Shown piece by piece: positions 23,829-36,600 of a stretch of 64,000 nt of DNA (its first letter is position 1; every line of letters starts with the position of its first letter). Both the position numbers and the translations under genes were made by a program. The notes beneath the pieces are model-generated. The model was given only the letters and a program-made list of their open reading frames with translations. It had not been told where the DNA came from and searched no databases. Source of the DNA: Manduca sexta (Eukaryota > Arthropoda > Insecta > Lepidoptera > Sphingidae); the NCBI RefSeq assembly GCF_014839805.1, contig NC_051118.1, positions 5,386,391-5,450,390 on the forward strand, written 5' to 3'.

Positions 23829-26800
23829 CTACAGTTTAGTAACAACAGCTTCGCAATCTTTTTCGTCTTTCGTTTCTTTCCCTCCTATCTCAGCATATAT
23901 CTCATCTAACGACCGCCGCTTTGTCTCCGGAACCACACAGGCTATGTAGACTGTACTAACTATACACACTGCTGCGAAAAGCCAGAAAACGAAGTGCAAA
24001 CCGACGGAGGAAGACATAGGCTGGAAGACTCTCAATTCTACCGAAACTAACGCGCAGGCAAATGCAATCACTATCGACGTCACTGTGCCGCGGAGCTGCA
24101 AAAAAAAGTACGCATTTAATATGAGCTGGTATCCCTTCTATCACACATCATGCAAGGAATCCGTTGTGTGCCTGGTATGGTAACTGTGTGTGTGCGTTTT
24201 TTATTGTTGTATTTATGTGTGTAGAGAAAGAAATGGTTTGAATGGAAGTTGTAAGGACAATGAAATTTAGCAGATAAATTGAAAGACTTTATTGAACGCA
24301 AACACTTTTTACCTATCATAGTATTCAGTAATTATATTAGATATAAGTAATATCTTAAACTAAAACTGGTGCTGGCGAGAAGAAACAGGCAAAGAGATAG
24401 TATAGGATAAGTATGTCATGTTCGTAAAGAAATTACATAACTCGGGGAGATATGTTTAGATTTATAAAGGGCTAGGTGGTACTTTACAAAACTATACTTA
24501 CTTGAAAAGAGAACATCTCGGTCATGATAACGAACGGCACTGGCTGCAGTCCAGCGGCGTCGCAGTAGATGCAGAGGCAGAGGGCGGCGATGGGCAACCA
24601 GGAGGACCCCGTCACTCCGGTGAGGGTCTGCGCGTAGAACCACGCACCCAGGGCACACATAGCTATACCTGACACTAAGCAGGTGGTGCCTAGGAGTGGC
24701 TGGGGAAAAAAATGTAATTTAATTATTATATATGTAGTTTATACTAATACTCTCGGTGTGCTTTTCTATATCTTTTTTTAAATGTATTAACATTCTCTAC
24801 ATATTATTCGTGACGACTTCAAAATCATAATGCTATATCAATTTTTTTTTGGACACATGACAATATTTTGAAATCATTAAATGAAATTATTATTTTTCTT
24901 TTATGCATACAAAAAAAAACAATAGATTTTACGATACATATCATTTAAATAGTACTTTAGTTAATCTAAAATACACTATTGTAAAAGATTAAATATATAA
25001 TTATTTTCAACGTATTCCCCTCGACACCCACCTTCCTCCCAGTCCTTTCCACAAGGCTAGAAGCCGTACAGGAGCCGACCATCTGCACCGCCCCTAACAC
25101 AGCGGCCTGCTGGTTCGGCGTCAAAACCCAGCCCCCATCACTTGCTTTTTTAAAGATCAGGGAAGCGAAATGCAGTACAGCCAGACAGCCGCATAATTCC
25201 CGGGCCACTGTGATGATCAGAGTGATGCGGAACGCGCGGAATGTGCTGCGGTCGGTTACTGTAAATAGGATATACAGAAATTATAATCTTGCTAACCCTT
25301 ATGTTGTTATTTATAGCACAACATAGGATTTTTAATTGAGTTAGACGTTTTATGATTCGATAGGTACTCTGGGCTATTTGCGATTTATTTTTCATTGAAA
25401 TCAGTGTTAATTATGACCTACGGGCATAAGAAGAGAGGGTGTACTAATAAGTACTTATCTTAAAAAAAACTTAGATGTAAAATATTTTGAAGACGTCAAA
25501 ATAGACCTTGAATAACAATAAATACTTCAGTATTTCATGTATGAAATTACAAAAAAAGAAATTGAAACAATTGTTTTACCTCTTACGGTACTTAATTTGC
25601 GAGAATACATTCAAAGCCTTGTTTAATTCCTAAAAAATAATTTAATGGTGACAATACTGTACAGTATTGTCACCATCAAGATTAATTTATTTCTGTTTAA
25701 GAAAATTTTAAGAACCCAGTTGGCAGGCTATGATAATTGTAGAGACACCAAAATACAATATAGGTCCCCACACCTACTCTATAATACTACAACTATAGTT
25801 AGTAGCCTTTCCCTAGGCCCACATCAGTGGGGAAGAGTCAAATTTTCTGAAAGGGAACCCAACATAATCTATTATGTTGTGTACTAATACGCATAAATGC
25901 GGTCTACAGTTCGTTCTAAGCATAATTAGACATAAATTGCGAAAGGAAAGCTAGCACGAATCGTGTTATATAGACCTTCGCTACTACACCACACTATATT
26001 CACCGTTCCTGTACTCGAATAAAAATAAAACACAAGTCAAAAATAACATCTAATAGGTAACGTATATTCATTTGCAATAGAGTTTATGTCGGGAGTGATG
26101 TGAAAGCACCCGTAGCCAGTTATTGTATCGCGTTTCATACGGCGGGTGGTCCAAGACGAGTTTCGGTTGCACAATATTTAAGATTATTTGTATACTAGTT
26201 GCGCTTGCGTCTTTAGTTGTTAGAAATGTTTTTTTTTTGTTTTAATTAATGTAACAGTACCTAATGCTAGGAGAATGGACAAAGATGCTTTTTCCTGAAT
26301 CGGTGTGATATTATAATAAATAATTAATTAAAAAGTTAATTTAAAAAGCCTATTCATTGCTGTGAAAATGTTTTATTTTACATAATTAAGATATCTACGT
26401 AAAATGCTTTTTAGAGATCAATTTAAGTACGAATAAATAAACTTATTATTTTATCACAATATTCCTCACACTGCAAGCCAATCCGAAACAATTCAATTGC
26501 TACGTACAAACAATATTTACCTACCCACAACATATACAAATGCAAGAGTCGAATAAATCTGTCACGACCTATCTCGCCGTACGTTTTCAAAAAGCTAGTT
26601 TTTTTTTATAACGGTCCGTTCATAGACGGGCAACGTCGCCCACACGCAAACCTCTCTGCGAATGTACATAAACCATCGGTTTTCTCATTACTAGCGGACG
26701 GCAGTTCTCAAAATTTTATAAGTGGTCTCCGCGAACCGGGAATTTGAATTGTGTGTTCTTTATAATTTTAAATTATTTTAAGTGAACGTATAACGAAGCT

Positions 26801-29508
26801 GTACAGTTAGGAATATAAAGTGCTGCGTGTGATTTTTAAGTTTGACGAATTTGAGTTTCAAATTAACGAATATAATTAGCTCTTGATTTGAATCGGCTTA
26901 CATTACGATTATTAGAAATCTATAGATTTAAGTACACTTCAAATATCGAGCCATATCAGGAATTCTTAGTAGAAAAAACAATCCCACCAAAAAGAAAATC
27001 AAAACAACAAAAAAATTGTAAACAAACAGCGTGAATCGGAACGTTCGGGAACCTCTGACGTAAGCAAACACTACACAAAACTGGCAACACGACTCCCTGG
27101 GAAACGATATTGTTTGGAAAGCACTACGCGTCCCGTTACCGATTTGTACCGTTTACTTATTGTTACCGAAGTATTAGCGATTGGGGGAACGTATTAGCAC
27201 GTTGACAGGTATATTTAGTTGACCTAGACGTGGCTAGACGTAGATAATGGTGTTAAATCACGTGCGTATACTACAGTTATCCCAAACTTGCCATTTCGTT
27301 TATGGAGTTCATTTAGCACATAATATGCTGAAAATTTGCGTGATAGCGGTATTTTTCTATTTGTCCTTTTTAGGAAACTAGGTTCAATTAAATACACTCA
27401 TTCTATTTGAATTTTTAATATAGTAACATCATAAATGACATCTAAGTACATACTTAATTTTGTTGTCATTAGAACCGATAATTTGGTTGTAAAGTACGTA
27501 AAACCCAGACAGAAACTAACGCTCGTCTATTACTCATGCCTATCTACATTCTACATTGTATAACGGTTTCATTTTGTCTATAATAATTTTGAACTTTTCA
27601 ACTTTTCTTTTCATCCAAAATCTTCGAGCAAAATGTAAATTTTGGCACTTGTAACGTTTTCGGCTTTACTAAAAAGCTGTCATGACGTTCAGATGGCATT
27701 CATTTACTTCTCCATCATTCACTTGTATACTTTTTACCATGCTACAACTAAAAAGGTTACATACCTATAGTTTTAATTGCAGTTGTAAACCGTCCTGCCT
27801 TGCTATGCTCCAACTCTAATAGCAGTTTCTGTAACTCTACATCTACAACTGCTTCGGAGCCATCCCTGCACCTCAACCAGGCAAGCGCGTCGCGTGCCTC
27901 CTGAAAAAATCTATGACTTTATCCATTCCGTAATAACTGGCTGTAGTCTAAACATTGTCATAACAATATTAATAACGTATAAGAAAAACGTATCGTAGCA
28001 TTAAAGACATCTTCTTTTAAAAATAGCTTCACCATTTCATTCGCGATTTTGGCAATAATTAGATAATATTTTGCTTTCGTAAGTAATCTCTCAATTCGCC
28101 AATCGCTTCACGTTTACAATCCTTTATTGAATTTAATTTTGGTTTGCGTAAAAGCAAGTCATTCAACTACAATTAATCTTAGAACTCTTTGACCTAGGAC
28201 TATAATAATATCATCAAAACTGACATTATTTAGTAAAGAGAAAAATTATACTTCTACAACCACAAATATTTGTGATGCTTTCCAGAACACGTCAAACAAT
28301 TTTTAAACAATAAATACTAACCTCAACTTTCCCACACTTCAACAAATACGACGGTGTCTCCGGCATTGTCATGAACAACAGTATATGGAGTATTGGCACC
28401 GCCAAACAGACCCACAGTATCGCTTTGTAGCTCAAATACTCTCCAAGAATAAACACTACTAGGTTTCCCAGATTCTGCGAGAGAACTACGAGGCTCCCCA
28501 AAGTGCCTCTGATCGAGTCCTCGCTTATTTCTTTGATGTAAAGAGGGGTGACCACGTAAGACCCACTGACTCCCATGCCGACGATAGCTCGAGCTGTTAT
28601 TAAGGCCCAGGTATCGGTAGAGTACAGCTTTATGATCCAGCATAACTGTAACAAATGTTATCTTTCATAGATAAAGCGATGTAAAATTGAGAACTGCAGT
28701 AAGAATACGTATTTTTTGGGAATAAAATTCATTTTATACATAGTTGATAGGTAACCAATTATATACAGATTCTGAATCTTGAAGTATAAAGATTTCGTCA
28801 TCGACCTTTTACAAGCGGCCATATATATTGTTAATTGTACTTCTTTATCTACGCGTCATATGATGTCTCGTTAACATGGCAAAAGGAGTTAAACATCTAG
28901 AGCGGCTCTCACAACCCTTCCCTCTTAACCTGCTTTCATTCCTGGTCACGTGCCCTTGCACATTATTTTTATGAGTTTTTAACGATTAAGATAGGAGGAC
29001 ACGTGGGTGACAGTTTTAAATAATTATCTTCCAAAAACATAATGTGAAATGCGTACAAATTATGGATGTTTAGAATAAATGTTCATTTAATTTAATAAAT
29101 ATTAATAACATATTGGTAAGAATTTTCAGACCCACTTTTCGACGAACGATCTCACTTTACATATTTGTAATATTAGGCGTAGATACATTTAAAATTTACG
29201 CAATAAATAGATCCAACAATCAATTAAAGCACATTTTTCATATTCTAATTCTAAGAGATAAAATTTTGAAACTCATACCGCCATAGAAAAAGACGTTAGC
29301 AACAACGCTTTCTTCCTCCCATAGTTATCGACGATGTACCCATAAAGGAACACAGTAGGTGTGCCGACCAGGTAGACCACTGACGCCATCCAGGATATGA
29401 CGTCAGGGTGCACTGGCTCGGCGGCAGGCGTCTCCTTCGACATCAACCTTGGACCCATGGGTGACATCCATCCCACTGCAGCGCCATATGAGAATACTGG
29501 TAGGACCA
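23829..29508 (-). CDS. Facilitated trehalose/sugar transporter, Tret1-like (first exon not found)
   Basis: A major facilitator sugar porter, predicted to carry trehalose or a hexose across the plasma membrane. Exons on the minus strand: 29508-29279, 28645-28322, 27900-27765, 25258-25032, 24699-24502, 24095-23829 (stop TAG); all phases join and give about 459 residues. Family signs in order: YGAAVGWMSP before helix 2; DNYGRKKALL after helix 2; ARAIVGMGVSGS and YIKEISEDSIRGTLG; MPETPSYLLKCGKVEEARDAL at mid-protein (PETPSYL signature); RTGRK in the second half; GLQPVPFVIMTEMF; and the end motif PETKRRSLDEIYAEI. The usual PETKG glycine is replaced by arginine. The first exon here starts in phase with one base missing, so a short upstream exon with the ATG (about 20-30 residues) is still to be found at higher coordinates. 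Substrate cannot be told from sequence. Confidence 0.88.
25645..25676. other. Perfect 32-bp palindrome
   Basis: ATGGTGACAATACTGT followed by its exact complement ACAGTATTGTCACCAT, with no loop. It lies in a transporter intron of about 2.5 kb (25259-27764) that otherwise shows no coding sequence. Confidence 0.8.
25677..27764 (-). other. Transporter intron without recognised genes
   Basis: AT-rich intronic DNA. A locally GC-richer part at about 26560-26760 contains a TTTATAAG string, but neither coding sequence nor a convincing start site is visible. Confidence 0.5.
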
Positions 29509-30967
29509 CTGGAAAATAAAAAGAGTACCACTGTAATGCTATTAACACCAATAGTGTTTTTTATTAAAAAAAAACAAAATGTGGTATGTAAAAGAGGTAA
29601 GACATAAATGTGTAGCTAGAATTTTTGTTTATATGGATATGACAAAGATACGACGAGTTGAATCCTGTGTAAGTGTATACAAGTACTATGTAAGTCACAC
29701 GTCAGATTCGTTTTTATCATTGAATACTAAATGGCCGTAAGAGACGATTATTTAATGAATGACCAAGTTGTATAATGATCGACTAATTGACGCTGGAAAA
29801 CTGAAATTAGGAAATAGGAATCAATGTAAGTTTGGACCAAAAATTATCTTCTTTTAGGCATAATTTTATGACAATATTTATTTAGTAATGGCACAACAAC
29901 GCTATTTTTTATCTTTAGTAATTAAAAACTATTCGTGTAATAATACATACGTATATAAGTAGGTATGTAGATCTTATTCCATACTATGAGATCGTCTTAT
30001 GTTGTAGTTATTAGAAATTACGAGACAGGGTATTTTTTTTTAATTTACGAATTGTTCAAACATTTTATGTCTATAATATATGTATAATTGAACCCATAAA
30101 CCGTTGTTTCAAAGCGCAAGGGCAGAGAGAGTTAAAAAAACAAATCATAATAAATCGACATCGGGTCAAATGATATCAGAAACAAAATTAACAAGCAGAA
30201 AGTGTTAATACTTTTTACCTTGCAACCAATTCAAAGTTCAAAACATGCACTCACTAAAATGCAAGCATTAATTTTCTTTGCTCATCTCAATTATTATGAA
30301 TGAATATCAATCAATCCGTAATTAATACGGATACACGAGTCATTCAATTTTATGAGCCACACGTGTTTACATACTGAATGTACAGAGTTTAATTGGTCTT
30401 TTATTTCCTGAACTTCGCTCTAACAAAAAGTTCTCGAGTTACTGATACTAGACTTTAAAGTAGTTATTCTTTTATTTAAAATGCAAATAGTAAGTGAAAC
30501 TGCTATCTGTAGTGGCAGCCTTAGGGGATGATGAACAGGGCAAACACAAAAACATTCCCCTCTTTCGGAAATCGAGTAAAAAGGGCCAAAAATTCTACCG
30601 CCCAGAGCCTGGCATTAGTTAATACCACCGCCGGCCACATTTTATACAATAAACACACGTATATACGAAGACGTAGGCACTTTCCGTCGTGTGTATTCCG
30701 TCCCATGATATGATAGGCACAAATTTCAGACTTTGGGCTGATACTGAATAAAAAACCTAATATCACTTTGCCGGTCCCGGGATCAAACCCGAGACCTTAG
30801 CACTACAGTTTTACGTTACAGTAACTCAACTACACCACTAAGACAGTCACTGCGCCACCGAGGCAGTCAATCCAGTATTTGGAAGACTTTGAAAAAGGTT
30901 ATTACAGAAAGACAAATTAAGAAAATTGCTCAAACAATAGGAAAAATTAATACCTAACAACTACTTA
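29509..30967. other. Gene-free stretch between transporter and mariner
   Basis: Should hold either the intron or the 5' flank of the transporter. Apart from one SINE copy (30675-30870) I see only AT-rich DNA. The small open frames at 30521-30766 are inside or next to the SINE. Confidence 0.5.
30675..30870 (-). repeat. tRNA-derived SINE (R3), minus orientation
   Basis: Reads on the plus strand GTGTATTCCGTCCCATGATA, ATATCACTTTGCCGGTCCCG, GGATCAAACCCGAGACC. The reverse complement of the last part is a box B-like GGTTTGATCCC in the tRNA-like head, near CACCACTAAGACAGTC. Confidence 0.75.
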
Positions 30968-32266
30968 GTCTGGCCATAAATACTGTTACACTTAATTATA
31001 AAAAAATATTACATTTGAATTTCGAATCTGTCATTTTTATACGATTGTTCATTGTGTTTTCTCATTTTGGCGCCAATACATTGTAAAATATTTTGCGATA
31101 TTAAAATGGTGTGGGGTGATAAAGAGAACCGAATCGCTGTGATAGCATTACACAAAGTAGGTATGGAGCCAAATGCAATTTTTAAAACTCTCCATACACT
31201 TGGTATTAGTAAAATGTTTGTGTACCGGGCTATTAATAGGTACAATGAGACCTCCTCTGTTTGTGACAGAAAAAGATCTGGCCGTCCACGTAGTGTTCGT
31301 ACGAAAAAGGTGGTCAAAGCAGTAAGGGAAAGAATTCGAAGAAATCCTGTCCGAAAGCAAAAGATTTTATCTCGGGAAATGAAGATAGCACCTAGAACCA
31401 TGTCGCGTATTTTAAAAGATGACTTAGGACTTGCAGCCTATAAGAGACGCACTGGCCATTTCTTAACTGATAATTTAAAGAAGAATAGGGTGGTAAAATC
31501 GAAACAACTACTGAAGCGGTACGCAAAGGGAGGTCACAGAAAAATTTTGTTTACGGATGAGAAAATTTTTACAATTGAGCAACATTTTAACAAACAAAAT
31601 GACCGTATTTATGCTCAAAGCTCTAAGGAAGCTTCCCAATTAGTCGACAGAGTGCAACGTGGACATTATCCGACTTCAGTGATGGTTTGGTGGGGTGTTA
31701 GCTATGAAGGAGTGACTGAGCCATATTTTTGTGAAAAAGGTATCAAAACATCGGCACAAGTGTATCAAGATACCATTCTTGAGAAGGTAGTTAAGCCCCT
31801 TAACATCACCATGTTCAATAACCAAGTATGGTCCTTCCAGCAAGACTCGGCGCCGGGTCATAAAGCTCGGTCCACGCAGTCTTGGTTGGAATCGAACGTT
31901 TCGGACTTCATCAGAGCTGAAGACTGGCCGTCGTCTAGTCCCGATCTTAATCCGCTGGATTATGATTTGTGGTCAGTTTTAGAGAGTACAGCTTGCTCTA
32001 AACGCCATGATAATTTGAGTCCCTAAAACAATCTATACGATTGGCAGTGAAGAATTTTCCCATGGAAAGAGTGCGTGCTTCTATTGATAACTGGCCTCAT
32101 CGTTTAAAAGGACTGTATTGCAGCCAATGGAGACCACTTCGAATAAGCTTTTTATATTTTTAATTGTTTTATATTTATGTATTAAACTGACACACTGTAA
32201 AAGTAATAAATGTTATTTGCAGTTAACAATTTTCTTTTTTCTTTATTACAATATTTATGGCAAGAC
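30968..32266 (+). mobile_element. maT-family mariner element (DD37D), nearly intact
   Basis: About 1.3 kb, as usual for mariners. The left inverted repeat GTCTGGCCATAAATACTGTT and the right end (complement GTCTTGCCATAAATATTGTA) are each flanked by the TA target duplication (30966-30967, 32267-32268). It contains one transposase gene (31106-32146) with two single-base indels near its 3' end. The conserved catalytic spacing identifies the maT (DD37D) branch of IS630-Tc1-mariner, which is known from Lepidoptera. Confidence 0.92.
31106..32146 (+). pseudogene. maT mariner transposase with two frame breaks
   Basis: Cut-and-paste transposase. The start is taken at MVWGDKENRIAVIALHKVGM, after the in-frame upstream ATG at 31052, because it begins the helix-turn-helix. 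A second DNA-binding helix region follows, with the linker KRSGRPRSVRT. The catalytic triad is D in LFTDEKIF, D in FQQDSAPGH and D in PDLNPLDYD; I count 37 residues between the second and third. The frame is open to 32026, where one base appears missing near 32016 and creates a premature stop. A second change, one extra base near 32111, shifts the last few codons, which would otherwise end at TAA 32144-32146. All catalytic residues precede the breaks, but the C-terminal tail is lost. Confidence 0.88.
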
Positions 32267-32678
32267 TAGGTATTTTAATTCCGCGCGATGATGAATACGA
32301 ATTTTAAAATATCATTTCAATTCCCAAAATGGTTTTGAATTTAAACGGAAAGCCGAAGTTCTAATTGAATATTCATAGCTAAGTCAGGTCGTCTGTCGGG
32401 TCAGCTACTCTAGCTAAAATATTCGTAGTATTTGATGCTGTTTTATTACAAAATAAGGATGTCCCTGGAAGAGTATAACGCCTTTAATATCGCGATGTAA
32501 TTGAGCCTGATCAATTGGCACGGGAAACAATGTAAGCTCTGATTGAATTGTTGACGACTTGCTGTCTGAACGTTCTCGATAGTAATTAAGATAATGAAAT
32601 GGCCTAGTTAGTAGAATGAAGATGACCATATAGGAATCTTGTTTACGGTCCGTTTGTTTATGTTTTTGTAAGTTTGCG

Positions 32679-32989
32679 CCGGTGGTAGGTCTCTTATGTG
32701 AGAGTCTATCTGGGTACATACCACCGCAATGACTATTTCTGTCGCCATGGAGCATTGCGTAGTCGCTGTGGTTTTCCGGTCTGAAAGATATTGTAGCCAG
32801 TGTAACTACTGGACATAATAAAGTTTAACATCTCAAGTCTTAAGATGGCGAGCGCAGTAGCACACTAAACAATATTTTATATATATTCAAGGTGTTGGAT
32901 GGTATTACTAGTGTTTATACGCGGTCGTATCGCATACAATCAGGCGAACGGCAAGCTCGTATCGTCATTCAAAGCAATAAAAAAAATAT
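32679..32989 (+). repeat. R2 repeat, long copy
   Basis: Runs from GGTGGTAGGTCTCTTATGTG through TGTAGCCAGTGTAACTACTG and AAGATGGCGAGCGCAGTAGC to CAGGCGAACGGCAAGCTCGT and an A-rich tail. It is aligned along its length with 41797-42096. Confidence 0.8.
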
Positions 32990-33544
32990 ATTTCTGCAAT
33001 AAACACTAGTCGGATTTCAGAAAACAATTTTAAAAAGTTAAAGAGCCAATTATGATCTCGAATAAATTATAGTTTAATAGCTTCAGAATGTCAGAGCATA
33101 ACATATTAGAGACTATGTTCCTAGAGTAAATCCATTAACTTAACCAAACATAAATTGACACATAACAAGAATAAGTAACTGAAATGGTAAAAAATATTTA
33201 AGAAAATGACGTAAACGCCAAATATTATGTCGATCCTCGTGTCGATCTATTCACGACAAGTTCATGATTCCGTCATTTTAACAGTGGGTTGAGTGTGTTT
33301 AATTTTTGCAAAAAAAATTATCACATATCTAGATACCGAAAAATAGCATCAATGTCGTAATGCTTAGCTCGTTAACAAATTATTGTTTGCTACTGTCAAT
33401 GCTTATGGCTAGCGTCGACTAGACGCGAGTCGAATCAAGTTCGTATTAAGTCTGCTATACATTTACTAGGAAACTGAGCTGTGTGTTGCGTCTTATAGGA
33501 ACGTTTGAACACCGAGGTCAAATGAACGTGCATACAGAATACAC

Positions 33545-33790
33545 AAACAAAACATCACGCATTTATCCCCGAAGGCTATGCAGAGACGCAACAAGGGCAC
33601 CCATTTTTCGCAAAGTATCCCATGATGTGATCAGGCGAGCCTATCGCCAAATCGGGCACAAATTCCAGACTCCGGGCTGATACTGAGCAGAAAAACACAA
33701 ATATCACTTTGCCTGACCCGGATTTCGAACCCGGGACCTCAGAGCGCTGTCGTACCTCGCATGCAGTACAACTACGCCACCGAGGCAGTC
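33545..33790 (-). repeat. tRNA-derived SINE (R3), best head
   Basis: On the minus strand the head reads GACTGCCTCGGTGGCGTAGT (box A region TGGCGTAGTTG), then CCCGGGTTCGAAATCCGGGT (box B GGTTCGAAATCC). The body ATATCACTTTGCCTGACCCG and CATGATGTGATCAGGCGAGC (plus-strand sense) is shared with the other copies. The head is a pol III promoter derived from a tRNA; no cloverleaf gene is present. Confidence 0.85.
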
Positions 33791-34909
33791 TAAATCGAGG
33801 CAGAATAAATACGATTAGGTATATCCGGTCCGCTACTCCTCTGCTCTAGTCGACGCCAACCTTTACGTTACTTAATATTGTAAACAAGCTATAAAATCGT
33901 TTTACGTAGGCTACTTTAGTGTTCATTGAGAACTATTTAAAATGACTGCGAATGTAATGATTGTAATTTTAGTATAACTACTAGACAATATTATTAATCT
34001 GAAAATTAAATGGTAAAGTTTGAAAGTTTGGATGTTTGTTAGAAGTAAACACAGAAACTGCTGAGTGATTTGATTGATTAAATAAAATTTGGCAATCCTG
34101 AAAATCCTGAAAATGTATTGAGTGTAACTTTCATTCCGAGAAAATTCTTTCATGCGAGCCGAGTCTTTTTGCGAGTTGAGGCATAGGTATGCTTGAAAAA
34201 TTAAAGTTTAGACATATTTACTTTTTGTTTTTGTTCTAGTCATGATATGCACAGAGTACTTTAAACTACGTAATACAGATTACTGTACAACCGAAGATTA
34301 GGTAATTTATTTGAGGGCATATTATCATCATTTCCCATCGACCGTGTTATAAGAACCACAAGTGGAAATGTTTTTATATGTGTATCGCGAAAACCCTTCA
34401 ACTTCGAAGTTATGCTATCCTAGTGAACTTGGTCATTTCGGCCTGTACAAGACTGATAGAACTACCATCACTTACATAATTGCATGATTTTGTGAAACTC
34501 ACACAAATTTAAAATTTCAATCCACTTAAGTATTTTTTCTTCACTCTTTAGAAAGCCTATTTGCTCAGCTAGGGAATTGAACCAAGGAACCTGTAAAATA
34601 CAGCCAAAGCGCAAATTATCGAAATGCCAAAAATCATTAACCTTCCACATAGCAACATGCGTGCGACACGTCTCTAATTATAGAAATGAGTTAAACATTA
34701 ATTAGTCACCACTAATTACCACTTACCAGTCGCTTTGCATACTCAAATATTATCGACATTTTTCTAAACTTCTAATAAGTAAAGATAAATAAACTGATTT
34801 CAAATTACGAACACTATGTTTTGTCGTGATTTTAATCACAGGCGACTAATATTTTGCTCGGGCCTGCGCCTGTGTTGCTGTAAATTTGCGGGATGAAACG
34901 TACGACAGA

Positions 34910-35030
34910 AGAAATATGCAGTCTGCGAATACGCACTGAGCCAGGATGATGGACTAAGGCCTAAACCCTCTCAGTAGTAGAGGAGGCTTGTGCCTAGCAG
35001 TGGGACAGTATATAATACAGGGCAGATATT
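34910..35030 (-). repeat. R1 repeat fragment
   Basis: GATGATGGACTAAGGCCTAA, CCTCTCAGTAGTAGAGGAGG and CAGTGGGACAGTATATAATA are the inverse of the 5' part of the R1 family. Confidence 0.7.
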
Positions 35031-36229
35031 ACTATTATAGATTACGTATGTAACTTACTATTTAAGAACATCATTTTCAACTTGTACAGTTTTAAAAAAA
35101 TTAAAACACAAGTAATGTCATCTTTAGTTCGTGTTTTTATTTTTATATGCATACTCAATATTTTGTTGGGCTCAGTATCTAAATTATATTACGAATGTAA
35201 CCTCTCTCCTTTCGGAGTCAGTTAAAAAGCTTAGGTAAACTACTAATGTATTTAATACTTATAACCGTATATCTCTTTACCACTCAAACCGATCTAATAC
35301 TGCTTTAATCCAATAGACAAGAAAGTAATTTCCTATAAGTAGGTTAGTGGGTAAACAATTAACTAAGTAACTTTCGGCAAAAATTAGGTTCTCAGAACCT
35401 TGGGTATTGGAGAGCCTGCCAAAGCGTCACAAAATACCGTTACGACACATGATGATTGATTAAAAAAATGAACTTAACCTCACGTTCAATAAGGCCTACT
35501 CAAACAATTCTAGGTTAGCAAGTGAAATTGCAATACATATGAATTCAAATCACTTTCATCGACATTTATAAAAACAGTTTAGTAAGTTTAGTAAGACCAA
35601 GCGATAGCCACTGTAAAAAAAAAAGAAAGTTTTCGCAGCGATTTTTTCCATCAATGAAATCTTAAAAAATATATAGGCTATAGATTTTGGCTTTTTCATA
35701 GTCCCGCGCGTGCTTTTTAAGGCTTTGGCTAAAGATGGTAAAAGCTAAAGGCCTTATAGTTCACACGAGATAAGATTGGAACTACAATCGTTAACGGAAT
35801 TATATATTTTATACATTATATATGGATTAGTTGACTTATCGATAAGTCATTCCAATTTTTTTTGTTCTTTTCTATTATCTTTAACGATTTTAAGCGATGT
35901 CTACGGCCACAGTACTGATTCTTAAAATGATTTCACTTATAGGAACCTACCATATTCCCGAATGCTGAATACTTTTATGCCTGTGAAAGAATTTTATCCC
36001 GAGAAATAGCAATAACGTTGGTTGCGAAATTACACGCAGAATATTTTTTTTTTAATAACTGAATGCCAGCAGTAGCATGACACTTGTTCGTAAGCAACCG
36101 CTATATATACCGCTCGTAAACAAAATCAACATCTAGAACATCAAATAAAGCACTGCATTACTCTCCTACTTGAGACATTGGTTAAGCCGCATAATGTCTA
36201 GTAATTAGATTGAATACAATATACGTGTT

Positions 36230-36408
36230 CCCTCCTTCCTTCAACTTGGGGTTTTTCAAGCGGAGCATGCAGAAGCAATTAAGCAGGCCGGCATAACTGT
36301 GCCAACCGTCCGGGGATGATTATCTTGGCCGTCGATATGTTTTTGGGTATCTCTTCACTTACCATTAGGTGCAATGAAGCCACTTTGTCCTGCTCTCAAT
36401 AAAAAAGG
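36230..36408 (+). repeat. SINE-like repeat
   Basis: AAGCAGGCCGGCATAACTGT, CTCTTCACTTACCATTAGGT and GCAATGAAGCCACTTTGTCC followed by an A-rich tail. It is related to 505-690 (inverse) and 20650-20735. Confidence 0.55.
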
Positions 36409-36434
36409 TACAAGTAGTGTAGATGTAAGTAGCA

Positions 36435-36600
36435 TCTGTTTTCAATAAAAGATCCTCATCTCAATCTTCAATCAGATTCCGAGAATCAACCAATCAAAAT
36501 AACTCATTTGTAAGCGTCAAAAAAACTTTTTCCTGATAAATCCATTTTTGAGATAGATATAAAAAAGCGATCGGGATTATTTATTGAAAATGACGGTAGA
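36435..36600. mobile_element. R7 MITE copy
   Basis: TTTTCAATAAAAGATCCTCA at the left, GAATCAACCAATCAAAATAA inside, and CGGGATTATTTATTGAAAAT at the right form the inverted-repeat plan of the family. Confidence 0.65.

Noticed and set aside
26560..26900. Possible promoter with a TTTATAAG string inside a transporter intron
   Set aside because: No initiator, start codon or exon follows in a convincing arrangement on either strand.
33700..33790. Possible tRNA gene on the minus strand
   Set aside because: Box A and box B are present, but the sequence continues into a SINE body shared with many copies and no complete cloverleaf is seen.
34468..34650. Minus-strand frame considered as the first exon of the sugar transporter
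   Set aside because: The sequence (MWKVNDFWHFDNLRFG) does not resemble transporter N-termini and no donor with the needed phase is visible.
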